A stretch of 64,000 bases of DNA, taken from contig MKVL01000013.1 in the NCBI GenBank assembly GCA_001899205.1, positions 19,140-83,139 of the forward strand. The letters are read 5' to 3'. A program made the translations under genes and the position numbers. This document shows positions 18,168-26,846 of this stretch, in pieces. Origin of the DNA: Mesorhizobium sp. 65-26. Its GTDB lineage: Bacteria; Pseudomonadota; Alphaproteobacteria; Rhizobiales; Rhizobiaceae. Below the pieces are notes generated by a model. It did not search any database and was not told the origin of the DNA. It was given only the letters and a program-made list of their open reading frames with translations. Numbering within the stretch: position 1 is the stretch's first letter; every line of letters begins with the position of its first letter.

Positions 18168-18227
18168 AATATGTGCCCCCGCACGAAAAATACCCAAGTC
18201 CGTTATCTGCCAGGCAGGCGGTAAATC

Positions 18228-18818
18228 TCAGTTGTCGAACGGCTCGTTCTGCCAGGTGACCGACGCGAAATGCAGCGTGTTGCCGTTCTTCAGATTGGCC
18301 ATCGACTTGGCCAGGAAATCGGTCATCACGGGCCATCTGTAGAAGACCCTCAGCATGTTCTTGGATTCCGCCGCGCCCGGAGCCACCGTGAAATTGGTGG
18401 TGCCGGTTCCCTGCGTGAGGACAATGTCACCGTCCTGGATCTTGAATCCGGCCTGGGCTGCATCCGCGAAGGTCGCATATTCGCGAAGATCTACGGCCAG
18501 CCCCGGGCAGTTCGCGGCAACAACGATCTGCAATTGGTTGCAGATAAGCTGCTTCAGCGTCGTATCGTTGATGTTGGCGCTCCGTATCTGGCCGGTGCGC
18601 AACTGGCGGGCCACGTCATCGGTGATGTTGGCCATCACCTCCTGGCCGGCAAAGGAAATGCAGCTCTCCAGGATCGCGAAGACGAGCAGGGCGAAGGGAA
18701 TGGCGAGCAGCGCGAATTCCATCGCCGTGCTGCCGCGCCGGTCGCGCGCGAAGCGGGCCAGAAGCCTCGCTTGTCCTGCCTTGCGCGTGTCCCGTCCGGG
18801 GATGCCGTCATTGCCCAT
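18228..18818 (-). CDS. TadE-like pseudopilin (pilus assembly)
   Basis: About 196 residues. The N-terminal pilin-like segment is RDRRGSTAMEFALLAIPFALLVFAILESCISF, followed by a periplasmic domain with two cysteines (ICNQ, NCPGL). It resembles the neighbouring TadE/TadG-like protein and probably forms a heteromeric minor pseudopilin pair with it. I use the ATG at 18818 (MGNDGIPGRD), preceded by AGGATCGAAC; the frame also opens 13 codons earlier with GTG. No long TadG with a von Willebrand domain is present in the window. Confidence 0.82.
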   Translation of the reverse strand: MGNDGIPGRDTRKAGQARLLARFARDRRGSTAMEFALLAIPFALLVFAILESCISFAGQEVMANITDDVARQLRTGQIRSANINDTTLKQLICNQLQIVVAANCPGLAVDLREYATFADAAQAGFKIQDGDIVLTQGTGTTNFTVAPGAAESKNMLRVFYRWPVMTDFLAKSMANLKNGNTLHFASVTWQNEPFDN

Positions 18819-19020
18819 GTTCGATCCTGCCGATCCTGCTGAGGTATCGGCGGGCACAATAGCAGGGACCGATTTAGGTCGGGTTTGGATGATTGTTAAA
18901 TTCGCCAGGAAGCGGTTTACGTCAGGCTAACCAATCCTGGCCGGTCGGCAGGGGGCCGGGCCGCGGAAAAGGGGCGGTTCGCCAAGGCAGGTTCGCGTAA
19001 GTATGAAAGCAGCCCGATCA

Positions 19021-19443
19021 CTAGCGGGCGGCGTTCATCTCCGCCTCGGAAGTCTTCTCCGCCTCGCTCTTGTACGAGCTTTCGCAATAGGGCGTGCAGG
19101 ACATGGTCTGCACCTCGGCGCGTCGGTAGATGCGCACCGACGATGCCGCCTGCCGCACGACGGTGACCTGTTCGTCGACGATCGGGCTGCCTTCCTGATC
19201 GAGCACCACGAGGTTGGTGACCCCGAAGCCCTTGCCGGTCAGCACGATGGTCGAGGCGTCCTGAACGGATGCGTCGGCGATCGCCGGATTGCCGACCACG
19301 ATCGTGTCGGCCGCGCGCGATAACTTCACGATCTTGGCCTGGTTCATCGTGACTTCGATGCCGGAACCGGCTTGCGCGGGGACGATGAACGCCGTGATGG
19401 CAAGCGCCGCGGCGGCGAGCAGGGACGATTTCGGCACGACCAT
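19021..19443 (-). CDS. Stand-alone secretin N-domain protein (CpaC N-terminal paralogue)
   Basis: A 140-residue secreted protein with a signal peptide (KSSLLAAAALAITAFIVPAQA). The mature part, IEVTMNQAKIVKLSRAADTIVVGNPAIADASVQDASTIVLTGKGFGVTNLVVLD, aligns with the N-terminal pilus-assembly domain of CpaC (NKSVVIDLPSDAYDILVANPAVADAV...FGKAVGETNIFVF) but the secretin barrel is missing. The tail carries a cysteine pair (MSCTPYCESS) and a charged run. The ATG at 19443 has GGAGCG upstream. It is divergent from the flp pilin gene, so it probably acts in the same outer-membrane pilus channel, perhaps as a partner or plug. That role is inference. Confidence 0.82.
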   Translation of the reverse strand: MVVPKSSLLAAAALAITAFIVPAQAGSGIEVTMNQAKIVKLSRAADTIVVGNPAIADASVQDASTIVLTGKGFGVTNLVVLDQEGSPIVDEQVTVVRQAASSVRIYRRAEVQTMSCTPYCESSYKSEAEKTSEAEMNAAR

Positions 19444-19823
19444 TGAGGCGCTCCACGACGGCGAACTTTTCAATGGAACATGAACGAGATTGGTGAACCA
19501 ACGGTTAAACCGGGCCCTGGTTTCGGCCCACCGGTAACCGTTGTCGATTAAAACGGCAGCCGATCGGCCTTGTCCGCGGATTGCCGTCTTCATTGGGCAA
19601 ACCCTGCGGTGCACAGGATTTTCCCGGCTGAATGCGGATCGCAAATCAGCGGCGCGAAATTTAGCTTACGGTTAACCACGCAGGTCGTTGAAGCCGGGAA
19701 AGGAATCGGTAAGGCTGTTTATTAAGCCGATCGAAAGAGCTTCTCACTAGATTGAGATCATCCGATCAACCCGGAAGAGACGTTGACGGAAGTGCTGTAA
19801 CACGTGGAGTTAGGAGCTCTCGA
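19444..19823. promoter_or_regulatory. Divergent promoter region, secretin-domain gene / flp
   Basis: A 380-bp gene-free stretch between the divergent secretin N-domain gene and flp. It is richer in TTAA and GTTAAC motifs than the flanking genes (for example near 19503, 19670 and 19718), which is reminiscent of cell-cycle-controlled pilin promoters in alphaproteobacteria, but I find no full TTAA-N7-TTAA CtrA site. The flp ribosome-binding site is TAGGAG at 19811-19816. Confidence 0.4.
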
Positions 19824-20006
19824 ATGTCTAACCTTATCGCTCGTTTTATGAAGGACGAGTCCGGCGCGACCGCAATCGAATACGGTCTGATCGCCGCGCT
19901 CATCGCTCTCGCCATCATGGTTGGCGCCGGCTCGCTGGGCAACGCCCTGAGCAGCAAGTTCAACGCCATCGCCAGCGCTGTGAACAACAGCCCGACGGGC
20001 GGCTGA
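19824..20006 (+). CDS. Flp/Fap-type IVb pilin
   Basis: A 60-residue major pilin. The short charged leader MSNLIARFMKDESG precedes the processing site Gly14/Ala15; the mature protein would begin ATAIEYGLIAALIALAIM, with the conserved Glu at mature position 5 and Tyr at 6. CpaA, encoded next, should remove the leader. A single pilin gene is present here. It is followed by a strong terminator, which lets it be expressed more strongly than the assembly genes downstream. Confidence 0.96.
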   Translation: MSNLIARFMKDESGATAIEYGLIAALIALAIMVGAGSLGNALSSKFNAIASAVNNSPTGG

Positions 20007-20040
20007 TACGTCACGAGCGATCTGATCGCTCTGGAGTTCA

Positions 20041-20066
20041 AGGGCCGCCTCGCGCGGCCCTTTTTC
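20041..20066 (+). terminator. Rho-independent terminator after flp
   Basis: Perfect 8-bp stem AGGGCCGC (20041-20048) / GCGGCCCT (20054-20061) with the loop CTCGC, followed by a T-rich run (TTTTCTTTGT). It lies 34 bp past the pilin stop and separates flp from cpaA. Confidence 0.9.
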
Positions 20067-20174
20067 TTTGTCCTGTTCCTTGTTCCTCGTCGCGCGGCCC
20101 GCCCGCCTCATCAATCGTTAATCGAACATGCCTAGGCTGGTCCCGACCCCAAATCCGAACACAGGCACCGCGCC

Positions 20175-20693
20175 ATGCTTGAAGCCCTGATCCTGGTCGT
20201 CTTTCCCTTCTGTATGCTCTACGCCGCGATCTCCGACACATTGTCGATGACGATCGCCAATCGCGTCCCCGCCCTGTTGGTGGTGACCTTCGCGATTGTT
20301 GCGCCGTTGACGGGCATGGATTGGGCAACCTATGGCTGGCATTTCGCGGCGGGTGGCCTGGTGCTCGCGGTGACATTCGGCCTCTTCGCGCTCGGCGGAA
20401 TGGGCGGCGGCGATGCCAAGCTGCTGGCCGCCACCGCTGTGTGGATGGGCCTGAACATCCATCTCCTCGACTATCTCGTTGCCTCGACCATGGTTGGCGG
20501 CCTGCTGACGCTGGCAATCATCGTCTACAGGAAGTCGCCGCTCGCGACCGTCACCGGCCACAATCGCTTTCTGCGGCATCTGGCCGACGACAAGACAGGT
20601 GTGCCCTATGGCATAGCGCTTGGCATAGGCGGGTTGGTGACCTTTCCGGATTCGCCGCTGATGGTCTGGGCGCTGTCGCAGATGGCGAGCTGA
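20175..20693 (+). CDS. cpaA: Prepilin peptidase CpaA (TadV-type)
   Basis: A 172-residue integral membrane aspartic peptidase (family A24) that cleaves the leader of Flp pilin and of the TadE-like pseudopilins. The two catalytic aspartates are visible: Asp21 in AISDTLSMTIANRVP and Asp80 in MGGGDAKLLAA, the GxGD motif. The size fits the short TadV/CpaA class that lacks the N-methyltransferase domain of PilD. It lies between flp and cpaB, as in Caulobacter and other rhizobia. Confidence 0.95.
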   Translation: MLEALILVVFPFCMLYAAISDTLSMTIANRVPALLVVTFAIVAPLTGMDWATYGWHFAAGGLVLAVTFGLFALGGMGGGDAKLLAATAVWMGLNIHLLDYLVASTMVGGLLTLAIIVYRKSPLATVTGHNRFLRHLADDKTGVPYGIALGIGGLVTFPDSPLMVWALSQMAS

Positions 20694-20889
20694 TCGGTCT
20701 CTTCCGGCATTTCATGAACGGGTTGCAATCGAACCGCGCCGGGCCGCGCGGTCACTCGCCGACATATTCCCGCTAAATTATGTAAACCTTAAATTAATCA
20801 CGATCGTAAGCATTGCGTTAACCTTGTTTTGACGATTGCCGCTGCACAGTCCGGCCTGGCTAGATTGCCAGGGGCGAGGGTTCGGACAG

Positions 20890-21705
20890 ATGCCAGCATC
20901 GCGACTGATCATACTGAGCGTGGCGGTGGCCGCGGCTGGTGGTGCGGGCTATGTCGCCAAGAACATGGTGGTGGCCCCGCCGCCCCAGATCATCGTCGAT
21001 GCCGGCCCCAAGGCGCCGGCCATCGCGCTGCAGGACGTGCTTGTTCTGTCCGGCGACGTGCCGATGGGCAACAAGCTCGGCAACAGCATAGGCTGGCAGT
21101 CCTGGCCCTCGGACGGCGTCAACGCGAACTTCATCACCCGCGCCGCGGAACCTGAAGCGCTCGACAAGCTCAAGGGATCGGTCGCCCGCGTGGCGATGTA
21201 CTCCGGCGAGCCGCTGCGCCGCTCGAAGCTGGTGGGCGAGGGGCAGAGCTTCATGTCGTCGATCCTGCCCACGGGCATGCGCGCCGTGGCCACGGCGATA
21301 TCGGCCGATACCTCGGCCGGCGGCTTCATTCTCCCTAACGATTTCGTCGACGTCATCATGACCCGGCGCGCCGACGCCAGCAACGGTGGTGGCGGCTTCA
21401 ACACCGAGACCATCCTCAAGAACATCAGGGTGCTGGCGATCGACCAGACGATCCAGGAAGACGAGGAAGGCAAGAAGACGAGGGTCGGCCAGACAGCCAC
21501 GCTGGAACTGACCCCGCAGCAGGCGGAAATCATCACGGTCGCCCAGCAGATGGCCGACCGCCTGACGTTGGCCCTGCGCTCTATCACCGACACGCAGGAA
21601 AAGAACCTCCCCGAGGCCGACTATCTCGTCTCCGGCAATGGTCGTCGAGGAACGGTGCGGCTGATCAAATCGGGCGAAGTTTCCGAAGTGGGGGCAAGGA
21701 AATGA
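20890..21705 (+). CDS. cpaB: Flp pilus assembly protein CpaB
   Basis: A 271-residue protein with an N-terminal membrane anchor or signal (MPASRLIILSVAVAAAGGAGYVAKNM) and an SAF-type domain (PMGNKLGNSIGWQSWPSDGVN, with the LKGSVARVAMYSGEPLRRSKLV loop). CpaB/RcpC proteins lie in the periplasm and contact the secretin and peptidoglycan. The start is the ATG at 20890, with GAGGG upstream; an in-frame extension of 18 codons has no site. Its stop overlaps cpaC as ATGA, indicating coupling. The 196-bp gap before it probably holds the promoter for the main assembly operon. Confidence 0.93.
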   Translation: MPASRLIILSVAVAAAGGAGYVAKNMVVAPPPQIIVDAGPKAPAIALQDVLVLSGDVPMGNKLGNSIGWQSWPSDGVNANFITRAAEPEALDKLKGSVARVAMYSGEPLRRSKLVGEGQSFMSSILPTGMRAVATAISADTSAGGFILPNDFVDVIMTRRADASNGGGGFNTETILKNIRVLAIDQTIQEDEEGKKTRVGQTATLELTPQQAEIITVAQQMADRLTLALRSITDTQEKNLPEADYLVSGNGRRGTVRLIKSGEVSEVGARK

Positions 21706-23213
21706 AGCTGTTCCGCAATCTCCCGGCCGTCGCGGCCACCGCGCTTGCCCTTCTGGTCGGCACGACCGGCTTGCCGGGTGTCCCGGGAGCCAGCGCCGCC
21801 GGCAAGAACGCGCAGGTGACGGCCTCGACCGCCACTCAGCGCGTCAAGCTCGGCCTCAACAAATCGGTCGTCATCGACCTGCCGAGCGACGCCTACGACA
21901 TCCTGGTCGCCAATCCGGCGGTCGCCGACGCCGTCACCCGCACCGCGCGCCGCATCTACCTCTTCGGCAAGGCGGTGGGCGAAACCAACATCTTCGTCTT
22001 CGGCCCCAATGGCGAGCAGATCGTCAGCCTCGATCTGGCCGTCGAGCGCGATGTCGCTGGTCTTGAGGATTACATCAAGCGGTTCCTGCCCACCTCGTCG
22101 GTGAAGGTCGAACTCCTCAACGACAACGTCGTGCTGACGGGAACCGTCGACACGCCGCTGGATGCCAAGCGTGCGGTCGACCTCGCAACCATCTTCGTGA
22201 CGGGTGGTGAAGCGACGACCGGCCAGTACTCGCAGACCGCCGCCGGCGGCTCCGCGCAGGGTGGCGTGGACATCAACAACCCCGACCAGGAACGCCGTGT
22301 CTCCAAGATCGTCAACCTGCTGCAGATCATCGGTGACGACCAGGTCACGCTGAAAGTGACCGTCGCCGAAGTCAGCCGTTCGGTGATGAAGCAGCTCGGC
22401 GTCAACATGGTTGGCAGCGGCGGCAGCAACGGCATCACCTGGGGCGCGATCGGCGACACCTTCCCGGGCCTAGGCAAGCCATTGTCGGACTCCGGCTTCA
22501 AATTCGCGAGCTCCACCTTGCAGGGCTACATCAATGCCATGGAGCAGTCCGGCGTCATGAAAACGCTGGCCGAGCCGACCTTGACGGCGGTGTCCGGCGA
22601 AAAAGCGACCTTCAGGGTCGGCGGCGAATACAATATGGTGAACGGCGTCTCCAACGCCAAGTCGAACGACAACCAGAACGCCGACAGGGTCTGGACGTCA
22701 AAGCAGGTCGAGTACGGCATCGGGCTTGAGTTCCAGCCGGTTGTGCTGTCGGCCGGCCGTATCAGCCTGAAGGTGAGGACATCCGTTTCGGAGCCGACCA
22801 CGGAAGGCTCCTTCTCACTCGGCGATACCAACATCATATCGCTGCGCAAGCGCCTGGCCGACACGACGGTGGAACTGCCGTCGGGCGGCTCCATGATGAT
22901 CGCCGGTCTTGTTCGCGACGATGTCCGCCAGGCGGTCAACGGGTTGCCTGGCCTGACGAAGATCCCGGTGCTCGGGACACTCTTCCGCAGCCGCGACTTC
23001 GTGCGCAACGAAAGCGAACTCGTGATCATCATCACGCCCTATCTGGCCCGGCCGGTCGCACGCAACGAGCTGGCCAAGCCGGACGACAATTTCAACGCGG
23101 CGAGCGACGGCGCCGGCATGTTCCTTGGCCGCGTCAACCGCGTCTACGGCACCATGCAGACCGACAGGCCAGCCGGCCGATACCACGGCGTGGTCGGCTT
23201 CATCTACAAGTAA
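21702..23213 (+). CDS. cpaC: Flp pilus secretin CpaC (RcpA-type)
   Basis: A 503-residue outer-membrane secretin. A signal peptide (LPAVAATALALLVGTTGLPG) is followed by the pilus-assembly N-domain (residues about 45-130), a BON-like domain (DNVVLTGTVDTPLDAKRAVDLA) and the secretin domain from about residue 200, with the hallmark LAEPTLTAVSGEKATFRVGGEY, VELPSGGSMMIAGLVRDD and GLTKIPVLGTLFRS. It forms the ring through which the Flp pilus leaves the cell. Its N-domain is paralogous to the small protein at 19021-19443. Confidence 0.95.
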   Translation: MKLFRNLPAVAATALALLVGTTGLPGVPGASAAGKNAQVTASTATQRVKLGLNKSVVIDLPSDAYDILVANPAVADAVTRTARRIYLFGKAVGETNIFVFGPNGEQIVSLDLAVERDVAGLEDYIKRFLPTSSVKVELLNDNVVLTGTVDTPLDAKRAVDLATIFVTGGEATTGQYSQTAAGGSAQGGVDINNPDQERRVSKIVNLLQIIGDDQVTLKVTVAEVSRSVMKQLGVNMVGSGGSNGITWGAIGDTFPGLGKPLSDSGFKFASSTLQGYINAMEQSGVMKTLAEPTLTAVSGEKATFRVGGEYNMVNGVSNAKSNDNQNADRVWTSKQVEYGIGLEFQPVVLSAGRISLKVRTSVSEPTTEGSFSLGDTNIISLRKRLADTTVELPSGGSMMIAGLVRDDVRQAVNGLPGLTKIPVLGTLFRSRDFVRNESELVIIITPYLARPVARNELAKPDDNFNAASDGAGMFLGRVNRVYGTMQTDRPAGRYHGVVGFIYK

Positions 23214-23226
23214 GCGGGGAACCGAC

Positions 23227-23919
23227 ATGTCTCAGTCAGCATTGCAGGCCAGGAAGCTGGTCCCGGCTGTTGCGATCGCCTTGGCCGCCCTGCTCAGCGG
23301 CTGCGCCAACCGCGACAGCATCACCGTCGGCTCGGTGCCGGACGACTACCGCACCAACCATCCGATCATGATCGCCGAGAAGAACCAGAAGGTCGACATT
23401 CCCGTCGGCGCTGGCGACCGCGGCATGACCGGCTACCAGCGCGACACGCTTCTCGGTTTCCTCGACGGTTACGACAGGAGCGCCGCGCCGGCCTTGACCA
23501 TCGCCATACCGCTCGGCTCGGCCAACGAAGCCGCCGCGCTGGTGGCGGGACGGGACTTCGCCCGGGTGGCGGCCGCCAGCGGCATCAACCGCAAACGCAT
23601 CGTCATGACCTCCTACCAGTCGGCTTCCGCCGAGGCATCGGCTCCGGTGCGCGTTTCCTTCGTCGCGGTCAGGGCGCAGACCGACAAGTGCGGGCGCTGG
23701 CCCGAGGATCTGCTGCAGACGTCGGACAACAGGCACTACGCCGACTTCGGCTGTTCTTATCAGAACAATCTCGCGGCCCAGATGGCCAACCCGTCCGATC
23801 TCCTCGGCCCGCGCAAGATGACCGACATCGATGCCGAAAACCGCGGCAAGGTGATCGACGTCTATCGCGCCAGGGGCATCTCCAACGAGTTCCTCGGCAA
23901 TTCCGAAGTGACGTATTGA
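23227..23919 (+). CDS. cpaD: Pilus assembly lipoprotein CpaD
   Basis: A 230-residue outer-membrane lipoprotein. The lipobox is LLSGC (Cys26). The mature protein begins ANRDSITVGSVPDDYRTNHPIMIAEKNQ, the signature region of CpaD. CpaD probably helps assembly or stability of the CpaC secretin. The start at 23227 follows cpaC by 13 bp with a GGGGAAC site; an earlier in-frame codon overlaps cpaC and lacks support. Confidence 0.94.
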   Translation: MSQSALQARKLVPAVAIALAALLSGCANRDSITVGSVPDDYRTNHPIMIAEKNQKVDIPVGAGDRGMTGYQRDTLLGFLDGYDRSAAPALTIAIPLGSANEAAALVAGRDFARVAAASGINRKRIVMTSYQSASAEASAPVRVSFVAVRAQTDKCGRWPEDLLQTSDNRHYADFGCSYQNNLAAQMANPSDLLGPRKMTDIDAENRGKVIDVYRARGISNEFLGNSEVTY

Positions 23920-23950
23920 GGCCCGCGCAAGTCACGGAAAGAGACAGACG

Positions 23951-25231
23951 ATGAGCAATCTTGCCTACGACAGCCGGGTGGAGGGCGATACCTCGCCGCA
24001 GGACATTGCGATGATGCAGTCGCTGCGGCCTGTCCCGCGCATCTCCATACAGGCTTTCTGCGAGACGGATGGGGTAGCCAATCCCATCGAGCGCGCCGGC
24101 GAGGATCGCCGCATGGCGAAGGCTCATCTGAAGGTACACATGGGCGGCATTCCGACCGCCATCGAGTTCTATCATTCGGCGCCGACGCCGAACCTGATCA
24201 TCCTGGAATCGCGCGCCGAGCCGAAGCAACTGCTGGAACAACTCGCGGAGCTCTCCGAACATTGCGACCCGAGTTCGAAAGTGGTGGTGATCGGCCACTA
24301 CAACGACGTCGGCCTCTATCGCGAGCTGATCCGTTCGGGCATTTCCGAATACGTCATCGCGCCGGTCTCGATGGCCGATATCGTCAGTGTCGTTTCGTCG
24401 ATCTTCGTCGATCCCGAAGCCGAGCCCATCGGTCGCTCGATCGCCTTCGTCGGCGCCAAGGGCGGCGTCGGCTCGTCGACCATTGCCCACAACGTGGCCT
24501 GGGCCATGTCCTCGCTCTTCAAGTCCGAGGTCGTGGTCGCCGATCTCGACCTTGCCTTCGGCACGGCCAATATCAATTTCGACCAGGATCCCGCCCAGGG
24601 CATCGCCGAGGCGGTCTTCTCGCCCGAGCGCATCGACGAAGTCTACCTCGATCGCCTGCTGGCTCAGTGCGCCGAGCACCTGTCGCTGCTGGCGGCGCCG
24701 TCGACCCTCGAGCGCGTCTATGACTTCGACCCGGATGCCTTCGCCCAGCTCATCGATACCGCCCAGCGCAGCGTTCCGCTGCTGGTGCTGGACGTGCCGC
24801 ATCTGTGGACCGGCTGGACCAAGAGCACGCTGGTGAAGGCCGACGAGATCGTGATTACAGCGACGCCGGAGCTGGCGAACCTGCGCAACACGAAGAACCT
24901 CGTCGACATGCTCAAGCGGCTGCGTCCGAACGATCCGCCGCCGAAGTTGATCATCAATCAGACCGGTGTTCCCAAGCGACCTGAGATCGCCGCATCCGAC
25001 TTCGCCGAGCCGCTTGGCCTGACGCCGATGTCGGTCATTCCGTTCGATCCGCTGCTGTTCGGCAACGCGGCCAACAATGGACGCATGCTGGGTGAAATGG
25101 ATGCCAAGAACCCGGTGGTCTCCACGATCAACGAGATCGCCCATGTGTTGACCGGGCGCAGCGAGATCAAGACGAGGAAGAAGGCCGGCCTCGGCGGCCT
25201 TCTCGGCAAGCTGTCGCGCAACAAGAAGTGA
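23951..25231 (+). CDS. cpaE: Pilus assembly ATPase CpaE (TadZ-type, MinD/ParA-like)
   Basis: A 426-residue protein with an N-terminal receiver-like domain (about residues 60-160, LIILESRAEPKQLLEQLAELSEHCDPSSKVVVIG) and a C-terminal ParA/MinD-type domain (FVGAKGGVGSSTIAHNVAWAM). The P-loop reads GGVGSST, lacking the canonical lysine, as is usual in CpaE. CpaE localises pilus machinery to the pole or a chosen site in alphaproteobacteria. It is 31 bp after cpaD and 29 bp before cpaF, in the same operon. Confidence 0.94.
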   Translation: MSNLAYDSRVEGDTSPQDIAMMQSLRPVPRISIQAFCETDGVANPIERAGEDRRMAKAHLKVHMGGIPTAIEFYHSAPTPNLIILESRAEPKQLLEQLAELSEHCDPSSKVVVIGHYNDVGLYRELIRSGISEYVIAPVSMADIVSVVSSIFVDPEAEPIGRSIAFVGAKGGVGSSTIAHNVAWAMSSLFKSEVVVADLDLAFGTANINFDQDPAQGIAEAVFSPERIDEVYLDRLLAQCAEHLSLLAAPSTLERVYDFDPDAFAQLIDTAQRSVPLLVLDVPHLWTGWTKSTLVKADEIVITATPELANLRNTKNLVDMLKRLRPNDPPPKLIINQTGVPKRPEIAASDFAEPLGLTPMSVIPFDPLLFGNAANNGRMLGEMDAKNPVVSTINEIAHVLTGRSEIKTRKKAGLGGLLGKLSRNKK

Positions 25232-25260
25232 CGCCCCAGCGGCGGAATTGGTAGTCGATC

Positions 25261-26757
25261 ATGTTTGGCAAAAGAGGCAGTGACGACGGCAGCCGGTTCA
25301 CCCCGGAGTTTCGCCCGCCCGTATCCACGCCCGCCGCTACGCCCGCTGCCAGCGTGACGGAGCAGGCGGCTGCCCAGCGGTCGGCCGCCGGCCAGCCGGC
25401 CGCCAGTCCGCCGCGCCGTGCCGTCGAGGCTCCGCCAATGGCGCCCGAGCCGAAGCGGATACAGCGCGAGCGCAGCGAAACCTATTACGACACCAAGAGC
25501 CAGGTCTTCTCGGCCCTCATCGACACGATTGACCTGTCGCAACTCGCCAAGCTCGATCCCGAGAGCGCGCGCGAGGAAATCCGCGACATCGTCAACGACA
25601 TCATCGCCATCAAGAACTTCGCGATGTCGATCTCCGAGCAGGAGGAACTGCTCGAGGACATCTGCAACGACGTGCTGGGCTATGGCCCGCTGGAGCCGCT
25701 GCTGGCCCGCGACGATATCGCCGATATCATGGTCAACGGCTCCAAGAACGTCTATATCGAGGTGAACGGCAGGGTCGAGCAGACCGGCATCCGTTTCCGC
25801 GACAACCAGCAGCTTCTCAACATCTGTCAGCGCATCGTCAGCCAGGTGGGTCGCCGCGTCGACGAATCGAGCCCGATCTGCGACGCGCGCCTTCCCGATG
25901 GCTCGCGCGTCAACGTCATCGCGCCGCCGCTCGCCATCGACGGCACCGCGCTCACCATCCGCAAGTTCAAGAAGGACAAGCTGACACTCGATCAGCTCGT
26001 CAAGTTCGGCGCCATTTCCCCGCAGGGAGCCGAGGTCCTGAAGATCATCGGTCGCGTCCGCTGCAACATCGTCATCTCCGGCGGTACCGGCTCCGGCAAG
26101 ACGACGCTTCTCAACTGCCTCACCAACTACATCGATCGCGAAGAGCGCGTCATCACCTGCGAGGACTCGGCCGAACTGCAGCTGCAGCAGCCGCATGTGG
26201 TGCGCCTCGAAACCCGTCCGCCCAACCTCGAGGGCGAGGGCGAGGTGACGATGCGGGACCTGGTCAAGAACTGCCTGCGCATGCGTCCCGAGCGCATCAT
26301 CGTCGGCGAGGTGCGCGGACCCGAGGTGTTCGATCTGCTGCAGGCGATGAACACCGGCCACGACGGCTCGATGGGCACCATCCACTCCAACAGCCCGCGC
26401 GAATGCCTGAACCGCATGGAATCGATGATCGCCATGGGCGGCTATTCCCTGCCGCAGAAGACCGTGCGCGAGATCATCGTCGGCTCCGTCGACGTGATCA
26501 TCCAGGCGGCACGCCTGCGCGACGGATCACGCCGCATCACCCACATCACCGAGGTGATCGGCATGGAAGGCGACGTCATCATCACCCAGGACATCGTCCT
26601 CTACAACATCAAGGGCGAGGATTCGAACGGCAGGCTGGTCGGCGAACACCTGTCCACCGGCATCGGCCGCCCGCATTTCTGGGAACGCGCCCGCTACTAT
26701 GGCGAGGAGCAGCGGCTGGCCGTTGCGCTCGAAGCCATGGAGAAGCGACCTGACTAG
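25261..26757 (+). CDS. cpaF: Pilus assembly ATPase CpaF (TadA-type)
   Basis: A 498-residue secretion ATPase that powers both extension and retraction of Flp pili. The N-terminal 70 residues are Pro/Ala-rich and probably flexible. The ATPase core has Walker A GGTGSGKT (residues 274-281), the Asp box [11 protein letters not shown], Walker [15 protein letters not shown] and the His box [12 protein letters not shown]. It is followed by a palindromic repeat and then tadB. Length and domain order are normal. Confidence 0.96.
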   Translation: MFGKRGSDDGSRFTPEFRPPVSTPAATPAASVTEQAAAQRSAAGQPAASPPRRAVEAPPMAPEPKRIQRERSETYYDTKSQVFSALIDTIDLSQLAKLDPESAREEIRDIVNDIIAIKNFAMSISEQEELLEDICNDVLGYGPLEPLLARDDIADIMVNGSKNVYIEVNGRVEQTGIRFRDNQQLLNICQRIVSQVGRRVDESSPICDARLPDGSRVNVIAPPLAIDGTALTIRKFKKDKLTLDQLVKFGAISPQGAEVLKIIGRVRCNIVISGGTGSGKTTLLNCLTNYIDREERVITCEDSAELQLQQPHVVRLETRPPNLEGEGEVTMRDLVKNCLRMRPERIIVGEVRGPEVFDLLQAMNTGHDGSMGTIHSNSPRECLNRMESMIAMGGYSLPQKTVREIIVGSVDVIIQAARLRDGSRRITHITEVIGMEGDVIITQDIVLYNIKGEDSNGRLVGEHLSTGIGRPHFWERARYYGEEQRLAVALEAMEKRPD

Positions 26758-26758
26758 A

Positions 26759-26802
26759 GCAATTCCAGCGGAAGTGGTTAGCGGTTCTGCGTCCGGAATT
26801 GC
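26759..26802. repeat. Palindromic intergenic element between cpaF and tadB
   Basis: Outer arms GCAATTCC (26759-26766) and GGAATTGC (26795-26802) are perfectly complementary; inner bases also pair partly. The element begins two bases after the cpaF stop. From recollection this GAGCAATTCC...GGAATTGCG type is a dispersed rhizobial repeat. A hairpin here could lower tadB expression relative to cpaF or stabilise the upstream message. Confidence 0.7.
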
Positions 26803-26846
26803 GCGGGAACAAAGAGAGTTGAGTGGAGGCGTGGGGGCACGGGTCG

